Source: Candidatus Nitrosopelagicus sp.
GTDB taxonomy: Archaea; Thermoproteota; Nitrososphaeria; Nitrososphaerales; Nitrosopumilaceae
DNA: 64,000 bases
NCBI GenBank assembly: GCA_028242535.1
Contig: JAOJYB010000003.1
Location: 1-64,000, forward strand
Direction of reading: 5' to 3'
In this document: piece by piece, positions 1 to 7,802 of the stretch
How the letters are laid out: every line of letters begins with the position of its first letter
How positions within the stretch are numbered: position 1 is the stretch's first letter
The notes under the pieces: generated by a model
What the model saw: the letters and a program-made list of their open reading frames with translations, nothing else
Database searches by the model: none
What the model was told of the DNA's origin: nothing
Made by a program: the position numbers and the translations under genes

Positions 1-1725
1 TTCATTAACAATTGTCTTCAATGCCTCAAGTTTTTGTTTGATATGTTCTGGATCTTGTGATAATGAATCTTTTAGTTCCTTAATTGCATCTGTAATTTGA
101 ATGCCTTTCTCTTGAGGAATTTTATCTTTAAGATCTTGATTAACTAATTTTTCAGTAGTGTAGATGAAACTTTCAGCTTCATTTTTAATATCAACTGATT
201 CTTTCTTCTTTTTATCCTCTTCAGCAAAGTTTTCAGCATCTTCTTGCATCTTTTTAATTTCATCATCTGACATTTTTGTTGTTGATTGAATAGTAATTTT
301 TGCATCTTTTCCTGTTCCCATATCTTTTGCAGTAACATTTAAGATTCCATTAGCATCAATGTCAAATTTTACATTAATTTGTGGTACACCTCGTGGTGCT
401 GGAGGGATATCAGTTAGATTAAAGCTGCCTAATGATACATTATCTGCCACCATTGGTCTCTCACCTTGAACAACATTGATAGTAACTGCAGTTTGACTAT
501 CTGCAGCAGTTGTAAACGTTTTATCTTTAGATGTAGGGATTGTTGTATTTCGTTCTATGATTGGTTCTCTTACACCACCTAGTGTTTCAATTCCTAAAGT
601 TAATGGAGTTACATCAAGTAAAACTATATCACTAGTTACATCACCTGCAATAATTCCTGCTTGAACTGCTGCACCGAATGCAACAGCCTCCATTGGATCA
701 ACTCCAGATTCAGCCTCTTTTCCAACAGCGTCACTCACAAATTTTTTTACAATTGGCATACGTGTTGGACCACCTATCAAAACAATTTTTGTTATATCAG
801 ATGTAGATGTTTTTGCATCTTCTAATGCTTTGTCAATAGATGATTTGCATCTTTGGACAATCGGACCTACCAAATCATCTAGTTTTGCTCTTGTAATTTT
901 TACTTCAAGATTTTTTGCACCAGATGAATCTTGAGCGATAAATGGAAGATTTACATCAGTTTCCATAACAGTTGATAATTCAATTTTTGCTTTTTCTCCA
1001 GCCTCTTTGATTCTAGCTACAGCAGTACTATCACTAGACAGATCAATTCCTTCTTTTTTCCTAAATTCGTCAATAACATAATCAATTATGGCTTGATCCA
1101 TATCTGCACCTCCCAATTTTGTATCACCAGATGTGCTCATTACTTCAAAGACACCTCCTCCCATCTCCATGATTGTAACATCAAGAGTACCGCCACCAAA
1201 ATCGAAGACGAGTATTTTCATATCTTCTTTATTTTTATCTAATCCAAATGCGAGTGATGCTGCAGTTGGTTCGTTGATAATTCTTACAACTTCCAATCCA
1301 GCAATTGTTCCAGCATCTTTTGTTGCTTGTCTTTGATTATCATTGAAGTATGCCGGGACGGTAATTACGGCCTTGTTGATTGTATCGCCGGTAAATGCTT
1401 CAGCATCACGTTTGATTTTTTGAAGTATAAATGCAGAAATTTGTTGAGGCTTGTACTCTTTTCCTTGTATTTTGTACAAGAAATCTTCTCCCATTTTGCG
1501 TTTTGCCTCACGAATAGTGTTATCAGGATTTGTAACTGCTTGCCTTCTTGCAGGTTCTCCTACTAAGAGTTCTCCATCTTTAGAAAATGCTACAACAGAT
1601 GGAAATGCTTTTCCAGCTACAGTTGTACCTTCAGCTGCAGGAATTAGTGTTGGTTTGCCACCTTGCATTACAGATGCTGCAGAGTTACTTGTTCCCAGAT
1701 CAATTCCAATTATTTTTTCAGCCAT
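1..1725 (-). CDS. dnaK: Molecular chaperone DnaK (Hsp70), 3' end cut by window edge
   Basis: ATP-dependent Hsp70 chaperone of the cytoplasm. The gene starts with ATG at 1725 and runs off the left edge, leaving 575 residues of a protein normally a little over 600. The N-terminus carries the phosphate-binding motif [10 protein letters not shown], followed by the ATPase-domain signatures [10 protein letters not shown] and [10 protein letters not shown], then the substrate-binding domain ([14 protein letters not shown]) and the start of the helical lid. It lies 3 bases downstream of grpE, so the two should share one mRNA. The J protein at 13683 is on the other strand 12 kb away. Many archaea lack Hsp70; its presence here fits thaumarchaea. 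Identity is certain; only the C-terminus is unseen. Confidence 0.98.
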   Translation of the reverse strand, partial: MAEKIIGIDLGTSNSAASVMQGGKPTLIPAAEGTTVAGKAFPSVVAFSKDGELLVGEPARRQAVTNPDNTIREAKRKMGEDFLYKIQGKEYKPQQISAFILQKIKRDAEAFTGDTINKAVITVPAYFNDNQRQATKDAGTIAGLEVVRIINEPTAASLAFGLDKNKEDMKILVFDFGGGTLDVTIMEMGGGVFEVMSTSGDTKLGGADMDQAIIDYVIDEFRKKEGIDLSSDSTAVARIKEAGEKAKIELSTVMETDVNLPFIAQDSSGAKNLEVKITRAKLDDLVGPIVQRCKSSIDKALEDAKTSTSDITKIVLIGGPTRMPIVKKFVSDAVGKEAESGVDPMEAVAFGAAVQAGIIAGDVTSDIVLLDVTPLTLGIETLGGVREPIIERNTTIPTSKDKTFTTAADSQTAVTINVVQGERPMVADNVSLGSFNLTDIPPAPRGVPQINVKFDIDANGILNVTAKDMGTGKDAKITIQSTTKMSDDEIKKMQEDAENFAEEDKKKKESVDIKNEAESFIYTTEKLVNQDLKDKIPQEKGIQITDAIKELKDSLSQDPEHIKQKLEALKTIVNE

Positions 1726-1728
1726 AGT

Positions 1729-2277
1729 TTACACCTTTTTTTCCATTTCTTTTTTCTTCGACACAATGACCTTTGATGGTTTTAAAATACCTTTCTCAGA
1801 AATGTATCCTTTTGCAACTTCTTGAATAATCGTCCCATCATCCAAAGTATCATCTTCAACCATAGAAACTGCTTCATGTATTTGGGGGTCAAAGATTTCT
1901 CCAACCGCATCTATAGGTTTGATGTTATTTTCGGCTAGAAGGTTTTCCATATTTTTGATGACTGCATTTATTCCATTGATGTCAACATTTTCTTTAGATA
2001 ATGCATTTTCAGCACGAATAAAATCTTCATAAATATTAATAAAATTAAGTAAAAGACTATTTATTTTGTCAGAAACTCTTTGAGAAATTTCAACTTTTGT
2101 TCGTCTTTCTAAATTTTGATAATCAGCTAATGCTCGTTGCAGTTTTTCATCATAATCTGATAATTTTTTTTCGTAAGTTTGGATTGTTTTATCTAATTCT
2201 AAAGACATGGTTTCGTTTACTTCAGTATCTGTTGATTCAGGTTCCATTTCTTCTACATATTTTTTATCTTCAGACAT
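1729..2277 (-). CDS. grpE: GrpE nucleotide exchange factor
   Basis: Exchanges ADP for ATP on DnaK. The 182-residue protein has an acidic N-terminus, a long coiled-coil helix (about residues 25-80, with ALADYQNLERRTKVEI) and the C-terminal beta domain containing GEIFDPQIHEAVSMVED and the conserved end GYISEKGILKPSKVIV. ATG start at 2277. It sits directly before dnaK with a 3-base gap. A TATA-like AT-rich stretch at about 2295-2308 overlaps the stop of the gene upstream and is well placed for a near-leaderless start. High confidence from the conserved C-terminal motif and the operon context. Confidence 0.96.
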   Translation of the reverse strand: MSEDKKYVEEMEPESTDTEVNETMSLELDKTIQTYEKKLSDYDEKLQRALADYQNLERRTKVEISQRVSDKINSLLLNFINIYEDFIRAENALSKENVDINGINAVIKNMENLLAENNIKPIDAVGEIFDPQIHEAVSMVEDDTLDDGTIIQEVAKGYISEKGILKPSKVIVSKKKEMEKKV

Positions 2278-2302
2278 AATATTTCATTAGATTATGATAA
2301 TA

Positions 2303-3439
2303 TTATTTTTTCGATATTAATTGGCATAGAGGATTGGCTTTGAGTAGGATTAGTTCATCATCTTTGTTGTATTTCATCATATAATCAAAATCATGTTTTG
2401 AGCAAACAACTACAATCGTAGTTTTATCATTTTGGAAAATATCAGTAGGTTGACTGATTGATTCAACGTCACCTATGTAGTCTTTAAGCTTAGTCTCTAA
2501 TTCTTGGAGTTTTTCAATTTTTTCTCCTTTCATTTCATGTTGGTCTAGAGTCCATAAAAGTAGAATTTTTGTTCTACTTGCCTTTAATTCATTTTTCTTT
2601 AAAATTAATCTAGTTTCATCAATCAATCGTTTAATGTATCCATCAATTCCTTTCATGCTTCCATTAATCAAATACATCAAACTACTTGCACCCTCAAATG
2701 AACTACTTAAAGCTCTTAAATCAAATAGACCTTCAATTATGTCGTCAAGAAAAATTTCTCCTAGTCTTTCAGAATTTAGATCTGATTTAGTTGCAGAATC
2801 TTTAGCAAATTTACAAACTTCAAGAATACTTGTTTGACTAGAAAATTGCTTCAAGATATCTATAGCGTGAAAATATTCTGATGAACTTAATGTTAAAAAA
2901 TTAAATGTTTTATCACTAGAAAGTAATTTTTTCAGAATTTCATTTTCTTTTCCATTTGATGAACCTATGTATGATTTTTGAGTAATATCGTTAGATAATG
3001 GATAGTAAAAATATGAGACATTTTTACCTACTTTCAATCCCGTGACATGTTCCAATAATGAAATATTCTCAGAATTTCCACCAAATCCAGTACCTAGCCC
3101 ATAAATAATTATACAACCTTTTTTGATATTTGAAACTGCATCTTTGAATTTAGAATTTATTTCAATTTTGATGTCTTGTCCAGTTTTTCGTATTCTTGGT
3201 GCAAAAATTAGTACTTGTGCTTTAGATATCGCAGCATCAATTGATGTCATGGCAAGTAATGGTTCATCATCTTTTAGTGCTTGGACAGAGGGATATGACT
3301 TTGCAATATCTTGTTTGATCGATATGGCAGAAGGAGTAGATTCATCAATTATTTGAACATCACCGCCGTTAAGAGCAATTTGACATGCAATAGAATAACC
3401 TTCAGTGCTTAGTCCATAAACTACAACTTTTGTTGCCAT
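2303..3439 (-). CDS. Rossmann-fold protein resembling nucleotide-sugar dehydrogenases
   Basis: A 378-residue protein with an N-terminal nucleotide-binding fold (VVVYGLSTEGYSIACQIALNGG, then VQIID with an acidic residue ending strand 2). Residues 110-150 (YGLGTGFGGNSENISLLEHV, then TGLKVG) resemble the region of UDP-glucose/GDP-mannose dehydrogenases that ends in SGLKVG followed by a Tyr-rich segment. I see no convincing catalytic Cys motif, so it may be a non-catalytic relative. The C-terminal third (KILLLWTLDQHEMKGE, TTIVVVCSKHDFDYM) looks like a further alpha/beta domain. It lies 25 bases upstream of grpE on the same strand, possibly co-transcribed. Function unknown. Confidence 0.6.
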   Translation of the reverse strand: MATKVVVYGLSTEGYSIACQIALNGGDVQIIDESTPSAISIKQDIAKSYPSVQALKDDEPLLAMTSIDAAISKAQVLIFAPRIRKTGQDIKIEINSKFKDAVSNIKKGCIIIYGLGTGFGGNSENISLLEHVTGLKVGKNVSYFYYPLSNDITQKSYIGSSNGKENEILKKLLSSDKTFNFLTLSSSEYFHAIDILKQFSSQTSILEVCKFAKDSATKSDLNSERLGEIFLDDIIEGLFDLRALSSSFEGASSLMYLINGSMKGIDGYIKRLIDETRLILKKNELKASRTKILLLWTLDQHEMKGEKIEKLQELETKLKDYIGDVESISQPTDIFQNDKTTIVVVCSKHDFDYMMKYNKDDELILLKANPLCQLISKK

Positions 3440-3500
3440 TAAGGACTATAATATCAAGACTAAGAAATACTTATTGCAGTTATGTATGAAGTTTTAATAC

Positions 3501-4529
3501 TTGAAGATCTGGTTTGATATTCTTACACCAAAACAATACTTGTTTTTTGAATATTTTATTCAAAAACTTCAAAAACAACACAAAATTCTTTGCACATCTA
3601 GAAAATATGAACAAGTTAACGGTATTAGAAAATTTGGTTCGATTAATCCAATTATAATTGGAAAGCATGGAGGAAAAAATAACGTAAATAAATTATTGGC
3701 AAGCTTAGATAGAAGCAAATTATTAACAAAGAAAATTGAAAAAAATGACCCAGATTTATTAATCAGTTTTTGTTCTCCAGAAGCATCAAGAGTTGCATTT
3801 GGATTAGGACTTCCACATATTGCATTCTCTGATTCCCCTCATGCTAACGCAGTAATGAGATTAGCACTCCCTTATACTACAAAATTGTTGACACCATGGA
3901 TTATTCCAAAGAAAGACTTTGAAGGATTTGGGATAGATTATAAAAATATTATAAACTATAGAACAATTGATGCTGCAGTAATTATTAAAAATTATAAAAA
4001 AAATAAACAAAAGAAATCAAATCTTAGAAAGATGATTCTCATTCGTCCTGAAGAATCAGAGGCTGCATACATTACAAAAAAGAGTAAAACTGTAAAAATT
4101 CTTAAGAAAATTATAGAAAAATTTCCTGATGAACAAAAAATTGTATTATCCAGATATAAAGAACAGACTATCGAATTAAAGAAAATTTTTGGTACAAGTA
4201 TTTGTCTTTTATCAAAACCCGTTAGCGGTAAAGAATTATTAAACAACGTAGATTGTTTTATTGGTTCAGGAGGGACAATGACTGCTGAATCAGGATTATT
4301 AGGAATTCCAACTATTTCATTTAATGCAATACCAAACAGAATTGAAGATTTTTTGGTTAAAAAGAGAATAATTGTTAGAAGTGAGAACCCAGATAGAATT
4401 TCTAGAGAAATTTATCAGTCATTGAATAACACCCAGATTATAAAGAAAAGAAAAGAAAATGCTAGAAAATTAGTTATGTCATTCGAGGATCCATATCAAG
4501 TTCTTTTAAAAACAATCAGGACATTATAA
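3501..4529 (+). CDS. DUF354 family protein (glycosyltransferase-B-like)
   Basis: A 342-residue protein beginning MKIWFDILTPKQ, the typical N-terminus of the archaeal DUF354 family, which is related in fold to UDP-GlcNAc 2-epimerases and GT-B glycosyltransferases. The motif GSGGTMTAESGLLGIPTISF at about residues 255-274 matches the donor-binding loop of that fold. The start is TTG at 3501; no in-frame ATG precedes the conserved N-terminus. It is divergent from the Rossmann-fold gene, with about 60 bases between them that must hold both promoters. A role in surface glycan synthesis is an inference from family membership. Confidence 0.75.
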   Translation: MKIWFDILTPKQYLFFEYFIQKLQKQHKILCTSRKYEQVNGIRKFGSINPIIIGKHGGKNNVNKLLASLDRSKLLTKKIEKNDPDLLISFCSPEASRVAFGLGLPHIAFSDSPHANAVMRLALPYTTKLLTPWIIPKKDFEGFGIDYKNIINYRTIDAAVIIKNYKKNKQKKSNLRKMILIRPEESEAAYITKKSKTVKILKKIIEKFPDEQKIVLSRYKEQTIELKKIFGTSICLLSKPVSGKELLNNVDCFIGSGGTMTAESGLLGIPTISFNAIPNRIEDFLVKKRIIVRSENPDRISREIYQSLNNTQIIKKRKENARKLVMSFEDPYQVLLKTIRTL

Positions 4530-4565
4530 AATAATATTATAGGGGTAAATTGTTTTTTATTCAGA

Positions 4566-4637
4566 AGCCCAGTAGTGTAGCGGCAAGCATAGGGGCCCTT
4601 GGAGCCTTTGACCTCGGTTCGAGTCCGGGCTGGGCTA
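4566..4637 (+). tRNA. tRNA-Gln (anticodon TTG)
   Basis: A full cloverleaf of 72 bases with discriminator A. The acceptor stem AGCCCAG pairs with CTGGGCT. The anticodon stem GGGGC/GCCTT encloses the loop CCTTGGA, and the T arm is CTCGG-TTCGAGT-CCGGG. The only register giving a paired anticodon stem puts TTG at positions 34-36. That places C, not the usual T, at position 33. Reading TGG (Pro) would restore T33 but destroy the anticodon stem. There is no intron. A run of seven T follows at 4641-4647. Confidence 0.9.
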
Positions 4638-4640
4638 TAC

Positions 4641-4647
4641 TTTTTTT
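4641..4647 (+). terminator. T-run terminator of tRNA-Gln
   Basis: Seven consecutive T begin four bases after the tRNA discriminator, a typical archaeal oligo-T termination signal. The run touches the 3' end of the ABC-2 permease gene on the opposite strand. Confidence 0.55.
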
Positions 4648-5416
4648 AAAAATCTAACTTTGTTAGTAATTTCGTGGCAATAACAAATAGAATTGCTGCT
4701 AAGGCAACTAAAAGTAGCATTTCAGTAATTACAAAATCCGTAACTTGACCAAAAATTCCTGCTCGTATAACATCCACCAAGTAAGATAATGGATTTAGAT
4801 AAAATATAGTTGCTAACGGTTGTGGTGCACCTTGAACAGGATAAAATGCTGTACTTGCAAATGCACAAAAAAGAAATACAGTGTTAATTATTACATTAAA
4901 TCCTTCACTAGAACGTAGTTTTGTAGAAATTATTGATGCAATTGAACCAAATAATATTGCACCAACTACTGAACCAAAAATTATTAGCGGAATAGTCACA
5001 ATACTAAATTCAACAGAGTCAAAAAATACAGGATAACCAACTGCTGTAATTAATGCAGCACTAAATAATCCAATAATTCCAATTGTTACAATGTTACTTA
5101 GTATGTAATGAGTTCTGGTGAATGGGCCAGACATGATTTGTTCAAACATACCATGACGTCTATCATTCCAAATGATTATTCCAGAAATCAATGTACTATT
5201 CATAATGTTAAAACCAATCATACCAGACGCAAGAAATGCTGGATAATCAAGATTTTTTCCTCCAAATGGAACACTATCAATTAACGAAGTGTAAGCAAAA
5301 CCTGCTATAAAAATATAGATTAATGGAAAAAGTATTTGCCAAATTATAAATCCAGGATTAATAGAAATTGTTAGATTTCTATTTACTAATCTAATTATTG
5401 GATTAATTTGAATCAC
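4646..5416 (-). CDS. ABC-2 type transporter permease
   Basis: A 256-residue integral membrane protein with about six hydrophobic segments, including PGFIIWQILFPLIYIFIAGF near the N-terminus and a final helix LLLVALAAILFVIATKLLTK. The region RRHGMFEQIMSGPFTRTHYI between helices 2 and 3 is the family's cytoplasmic coupling region. It forms the channel half of an exporter with the ATPase encoded just upstream: the ATPase gene ends at 5403 and this gene starts at 5416, a 14-base overlap implying translational coupling. The substrate cannot be deduced; such DrrAB/NodIJ-like pairs export lipids, glycans or drugs. Confidence 0.9.
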   Translation of the reverse strand: MIQINPIIRLVNRNLTISINPGFIIWQILFPLIYIFIAGFAYTSLIDSVPFGGKNLDYPAFLASGMIGFNIMNSTLISGIIIWNDRRHGMFEQIMSGPFTRTHYILSNIVTIGIIGLFSAALITAVGYPVFFDSVEFSIVTIPLIIFGSVVGAILFGSIASIISTKLRSSEGFNVIINTVFLFCAFASTAFYPVQGAPQPLATIFYLNPLSYLVDVIRAGIFGQVTDFVITEMLLLVALAAILFVIATKLLTKLDF

Positions 5417-6335
5417 CCACCACTTTGAGAAATATTTCTTCTAGATTTGTTGGAATTGCTGATAAATCGTTTATTTTAGTCTCAGTTTCATTTAAAATTT
5501 TTAAAATATTCAATAATATAATTTCAGATTTTGTAGAAGTAATTACAACAGTTGGTTCAGGTTCTAGTTTAATTTGGCATTCTGGAATCTCAGATAATTT
5601 TAATTTTAGTTCTTCAGAAACGGTAGAAATGTGAATTTTAATAGTTTTTTCATAACCAAATCTATTTTTTAATTCAGATGGAGAATCAACTGCCATTATT
5701 TTACCATTATTTATGATTGCAATTTTGTCACAAAGATATTCTGCTTCTGATAGAACATGAGTTGTATAGAAAATTGTTAATCCAGATTTTTTTACTTGTT
5801 CTCTTAGAAAGTCTAATAATTTTCTTCTTGCAGTAGGATCTAAACCAACTGTAGGTTCATCTAAGAATAATAATTCCATATCATGCATAAATTCTCTTGC
5901 TACCTGTACTCTTCTCCGTTGACCTATTGATAGATCCTCCATTTTCTTTTTTCGGATTTCTTCTAAACCAAAAGCAGAAAGTAATTCTTCAGTTCGTTTT
6001 TTTCGCGTTTTTTTATCAATATTCCACATCATGCCATATTTATCGAGTGATTTTTCGGCTGAAAGAGTTGGTTCATAGCTAGGTTGTTGTAAAACGACTC
6101 CAATTTTTTTTCTAATTTCAAGAGGATGTTTACTCGAATCTATTCCTAATACAGAAATTTCACCATTAGAAGGAGAAATGAGAGTTGTTAAGAGTTTGAT
6201 GACAGTAGATTTTCCCGCACCATTTGGTCCTAAAAAACCAAAAACTTGACCAGATTCTATCTGAAGATCTATACCATCAACTGCAACCGTAGAAGCATAT
6301 TTTTTTCTTAAGTTTTTTGTTTCAATACATAACAT
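5403..6335 (-). CDS. ABC transporter ATP-binding protein (DrrA/NodI-like)
   Basis: A 310-residue ATPase that powers the permease at 4646. Visible motifs are the Walker A GPNGAGKST (about residues 36-44), the Q-loop region (VVLQQ), the ABC signature LSIGQRRRVQVAREF, the Walker B LLFLDEPTVGLDP and the H-loop IFYTTHVLSEAE. The C-terminal 80 residues match the extension typical of DrrA-like ATPases, ending NLEEIFLKVVGD. ATG start at 6335. It overlaps the permease by 14 bases. High confidence in the type; substrate unknown. Confidence 0.93.
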   Translation of the reverse strand: MLCIETKNLRKKYASTVAVDGIDLQIESGQVFGFLGPNGAGKSTVIKLLTTLISPSNGEISVLGIDSSKHPLEIRKKIGVVLQQPSYEPTLSAEKSLDKYGMMWNIDKKTRKKRTEELLSAFGLEEIRKKKMEDLSIGQRRRVQVAREFMHDMELLFLDEPTVGLDPTARRKLLDFLREQVKKSGLTIFYTTHVLSEAEYLCDKIAIINNGKIMAVDSPSELKNRFGYEKTIKIHISTVSEELKLKLSEIPECQIKLEPEPTVVITSTKSEIILLNILKILNETETKINDLSAIPTNLEEIFLKVVGDSN

Positions 6336-6407
6336 AATTGAGATTTGTGCAAACCACTAATGTATTTAATGATAATTTTATTAAGAATCTCTTTGTTGTA
6401 GTTATAA

Positions 6408-7802
6408 TTGTCAGAATTTGAAGAATTAATATCAAAATTATTGGGAAAAGTTCCTGAATTATCTAGATCGGTAATTGAAGAGAGAATAAACGAGAAAAAA
6501 GAAAAAGTTGGTGCAGGGTATTTGACAGATCAGGGAGCAATTTTCTTAGTTGCAGCAGATTTAGGAGTAATATTAGAACAATCACAAAAATCGGAAGTAG
6601 CAATAAAGGATCTCTATATTGGTGCCAAAGAAGTAACTTTAGAAAGTAGAGTTTTGAACATTTCACCTACAAAACAGTTTACAAAAAAGGATGGCTCATC
6701 ATTTTCCTTGAGAACAATTACAGTTTATGATAATAATTCTACTGCAAGTGTAAAACTTTGGGATGAAAAAGCAAATCTTCCAGGAATTGAAGAACTAAAA
6801 CCTGGAGATTTAATTAAAATTATCAAAGCATATGTAAAATCAGATTTAACAGGAGCACCAACAATAAACATTGGTTCTGGTGCATCAATAGAAACATCAC
6901 AATCAGAAAGTGATATTGCCTCAATTGATTCAAAAATTATTGATATTAGTGACGCTAAAGAAGATCAAAGAGACATAATTGTTTCTGGAACATTAGGTAG
7001 TGCAATGAGTTTACTTGAATTTACAAATTCAAAAGGTCAACCATCAAAGGCTTTGAAGTTTAGACTTAAGGGTAAAAATAAAAATTTGATAAATGTAGTT
7101 CTTTGGGGAAAAGATGAATCAATTCTTCCAAATATGATTACTCAAGATGCCAAAGTCAAATTGTTTGGAGTTAGGACAAAGACAGGAATGCAAGGATTAG
7201 AAATTCATGGAAATGATGCAACAATAATTGATGTCGAAGGAGATACAGAAATTCAACCAGTAATAGTAAGACTTCTAGCAATTGAAAAGGATCAATCAGG
7301 AAATACAACAGGTTTGGCTATAGATAAATCAAAAAAATTAGTTAGAATTACAGATGTTGCAAATACAATAGGCAGTTTTGCTAAAGATGATATTTTAGAA
7401 TGTATGCCATCAAAGATTTTTGGAAATACAATGCAAATTGATCAAAATTCATTTGTAAGAAAAATAGATGATAAACATGTTCCAACTGTTGCAGAAATTA
7501 GAACAAAAATTATAGAAGTTAGTGAAGGTAATGATTATTCAGTAGAAGCAATTGTTCTAAAAGCACCAGAAAGAAAAGATATTCAAACAAAAAAGGGTGA
7601 CAACATACAACTATCTGAAATGTTTGTTGAAGATGATAGTGGACAAGTTTGGATTAAAGGATGGAGGCAGCAAGCAGACTTGATGGATAATTTTACGTTA
7701 GGAGATATAATTACAATTTTAGGAGTTAATGCAAGACCTGGACTAGAAGGAAAGTTAGATTTGGTGTTGACACCTTATTCAAAAATAATTAAGAAAAACT
7801 AA
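6408..7802 (+). CDS. Replication protein A, multi-OB-fold ssDNA-binding protein
   Basis: A 464-residue protein built from about four OB folds: residues 75-160 (LESRVLNISPTKQF, ending near KLWDEKA), about 190-280 (IIVSGTLGSAMSLLEF, NVVLWGKD), about 285-370, and about 385-460 (VWIKGWRQQADLMDN, GDIITILGVNARPG). This arrangement matches archaeal RPA41/RPA1-like proteins that protect single-stranded DNA in replication and repair. The start is TTG at 6408 (MSEFEELISKLLGK). I see no Cys4 zinc finger in the last OB fold. Its stop interlocks by four bases with the convergent helicase gene. Confidence 0.85.
   Translation: MSEFEELISKLLGKVPELSRSVIEERINEKKEKVGAGYLTDQGAIFLVAADLGVILEQSQKSEVAIKDLYIGAKEVTLESRVLNISPTKQFTKKDGSSFSLRTITVYDNNSTASVKLWDEKANLPGIEELKPGDLIKIIKAYVKSDLTGAPTINIGSGASIETSQSESDIASIDSKIIDISDAKEDQRDIIVSGTLGSAMSLLEFTNSKGQPSKALKFRLKGKNKNLINVVLWGKDESILPNMITQDAKVKLFGVRTKTGMQGLEIHGNDATIIDVEGDTEIQPVIVRLLAIEKDQSGNTTGLAIDKSKKLVRITDVANTIGSFAKDDILECMPSKIFGNTMQIDQNSFVRKIDDKHVPTVAEIRTKIIEVSEGNDYSVEAIVLKAPERKDIQTKKGDNIQLSEMFVEDDSGQVWIKGWRQQADLMDNFTLGDIITILGVNARPGLEGKLDLVLTPYSKIIKKN

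Noticed and set aside
1451..1825. 124-codon + strand frame inside dnaK/grpE
   Set aside because: Antisense to highly conserved DnaK and GrpE sequence with no recognisable domain.
4566..4637. tRNA-Pro (TGG) instead of tRNA-Gln
   Set aside because: Reading TGG as anticodon would restore T33 but leaves the anticodon stem unpaired at two positions and wobble at the rest.
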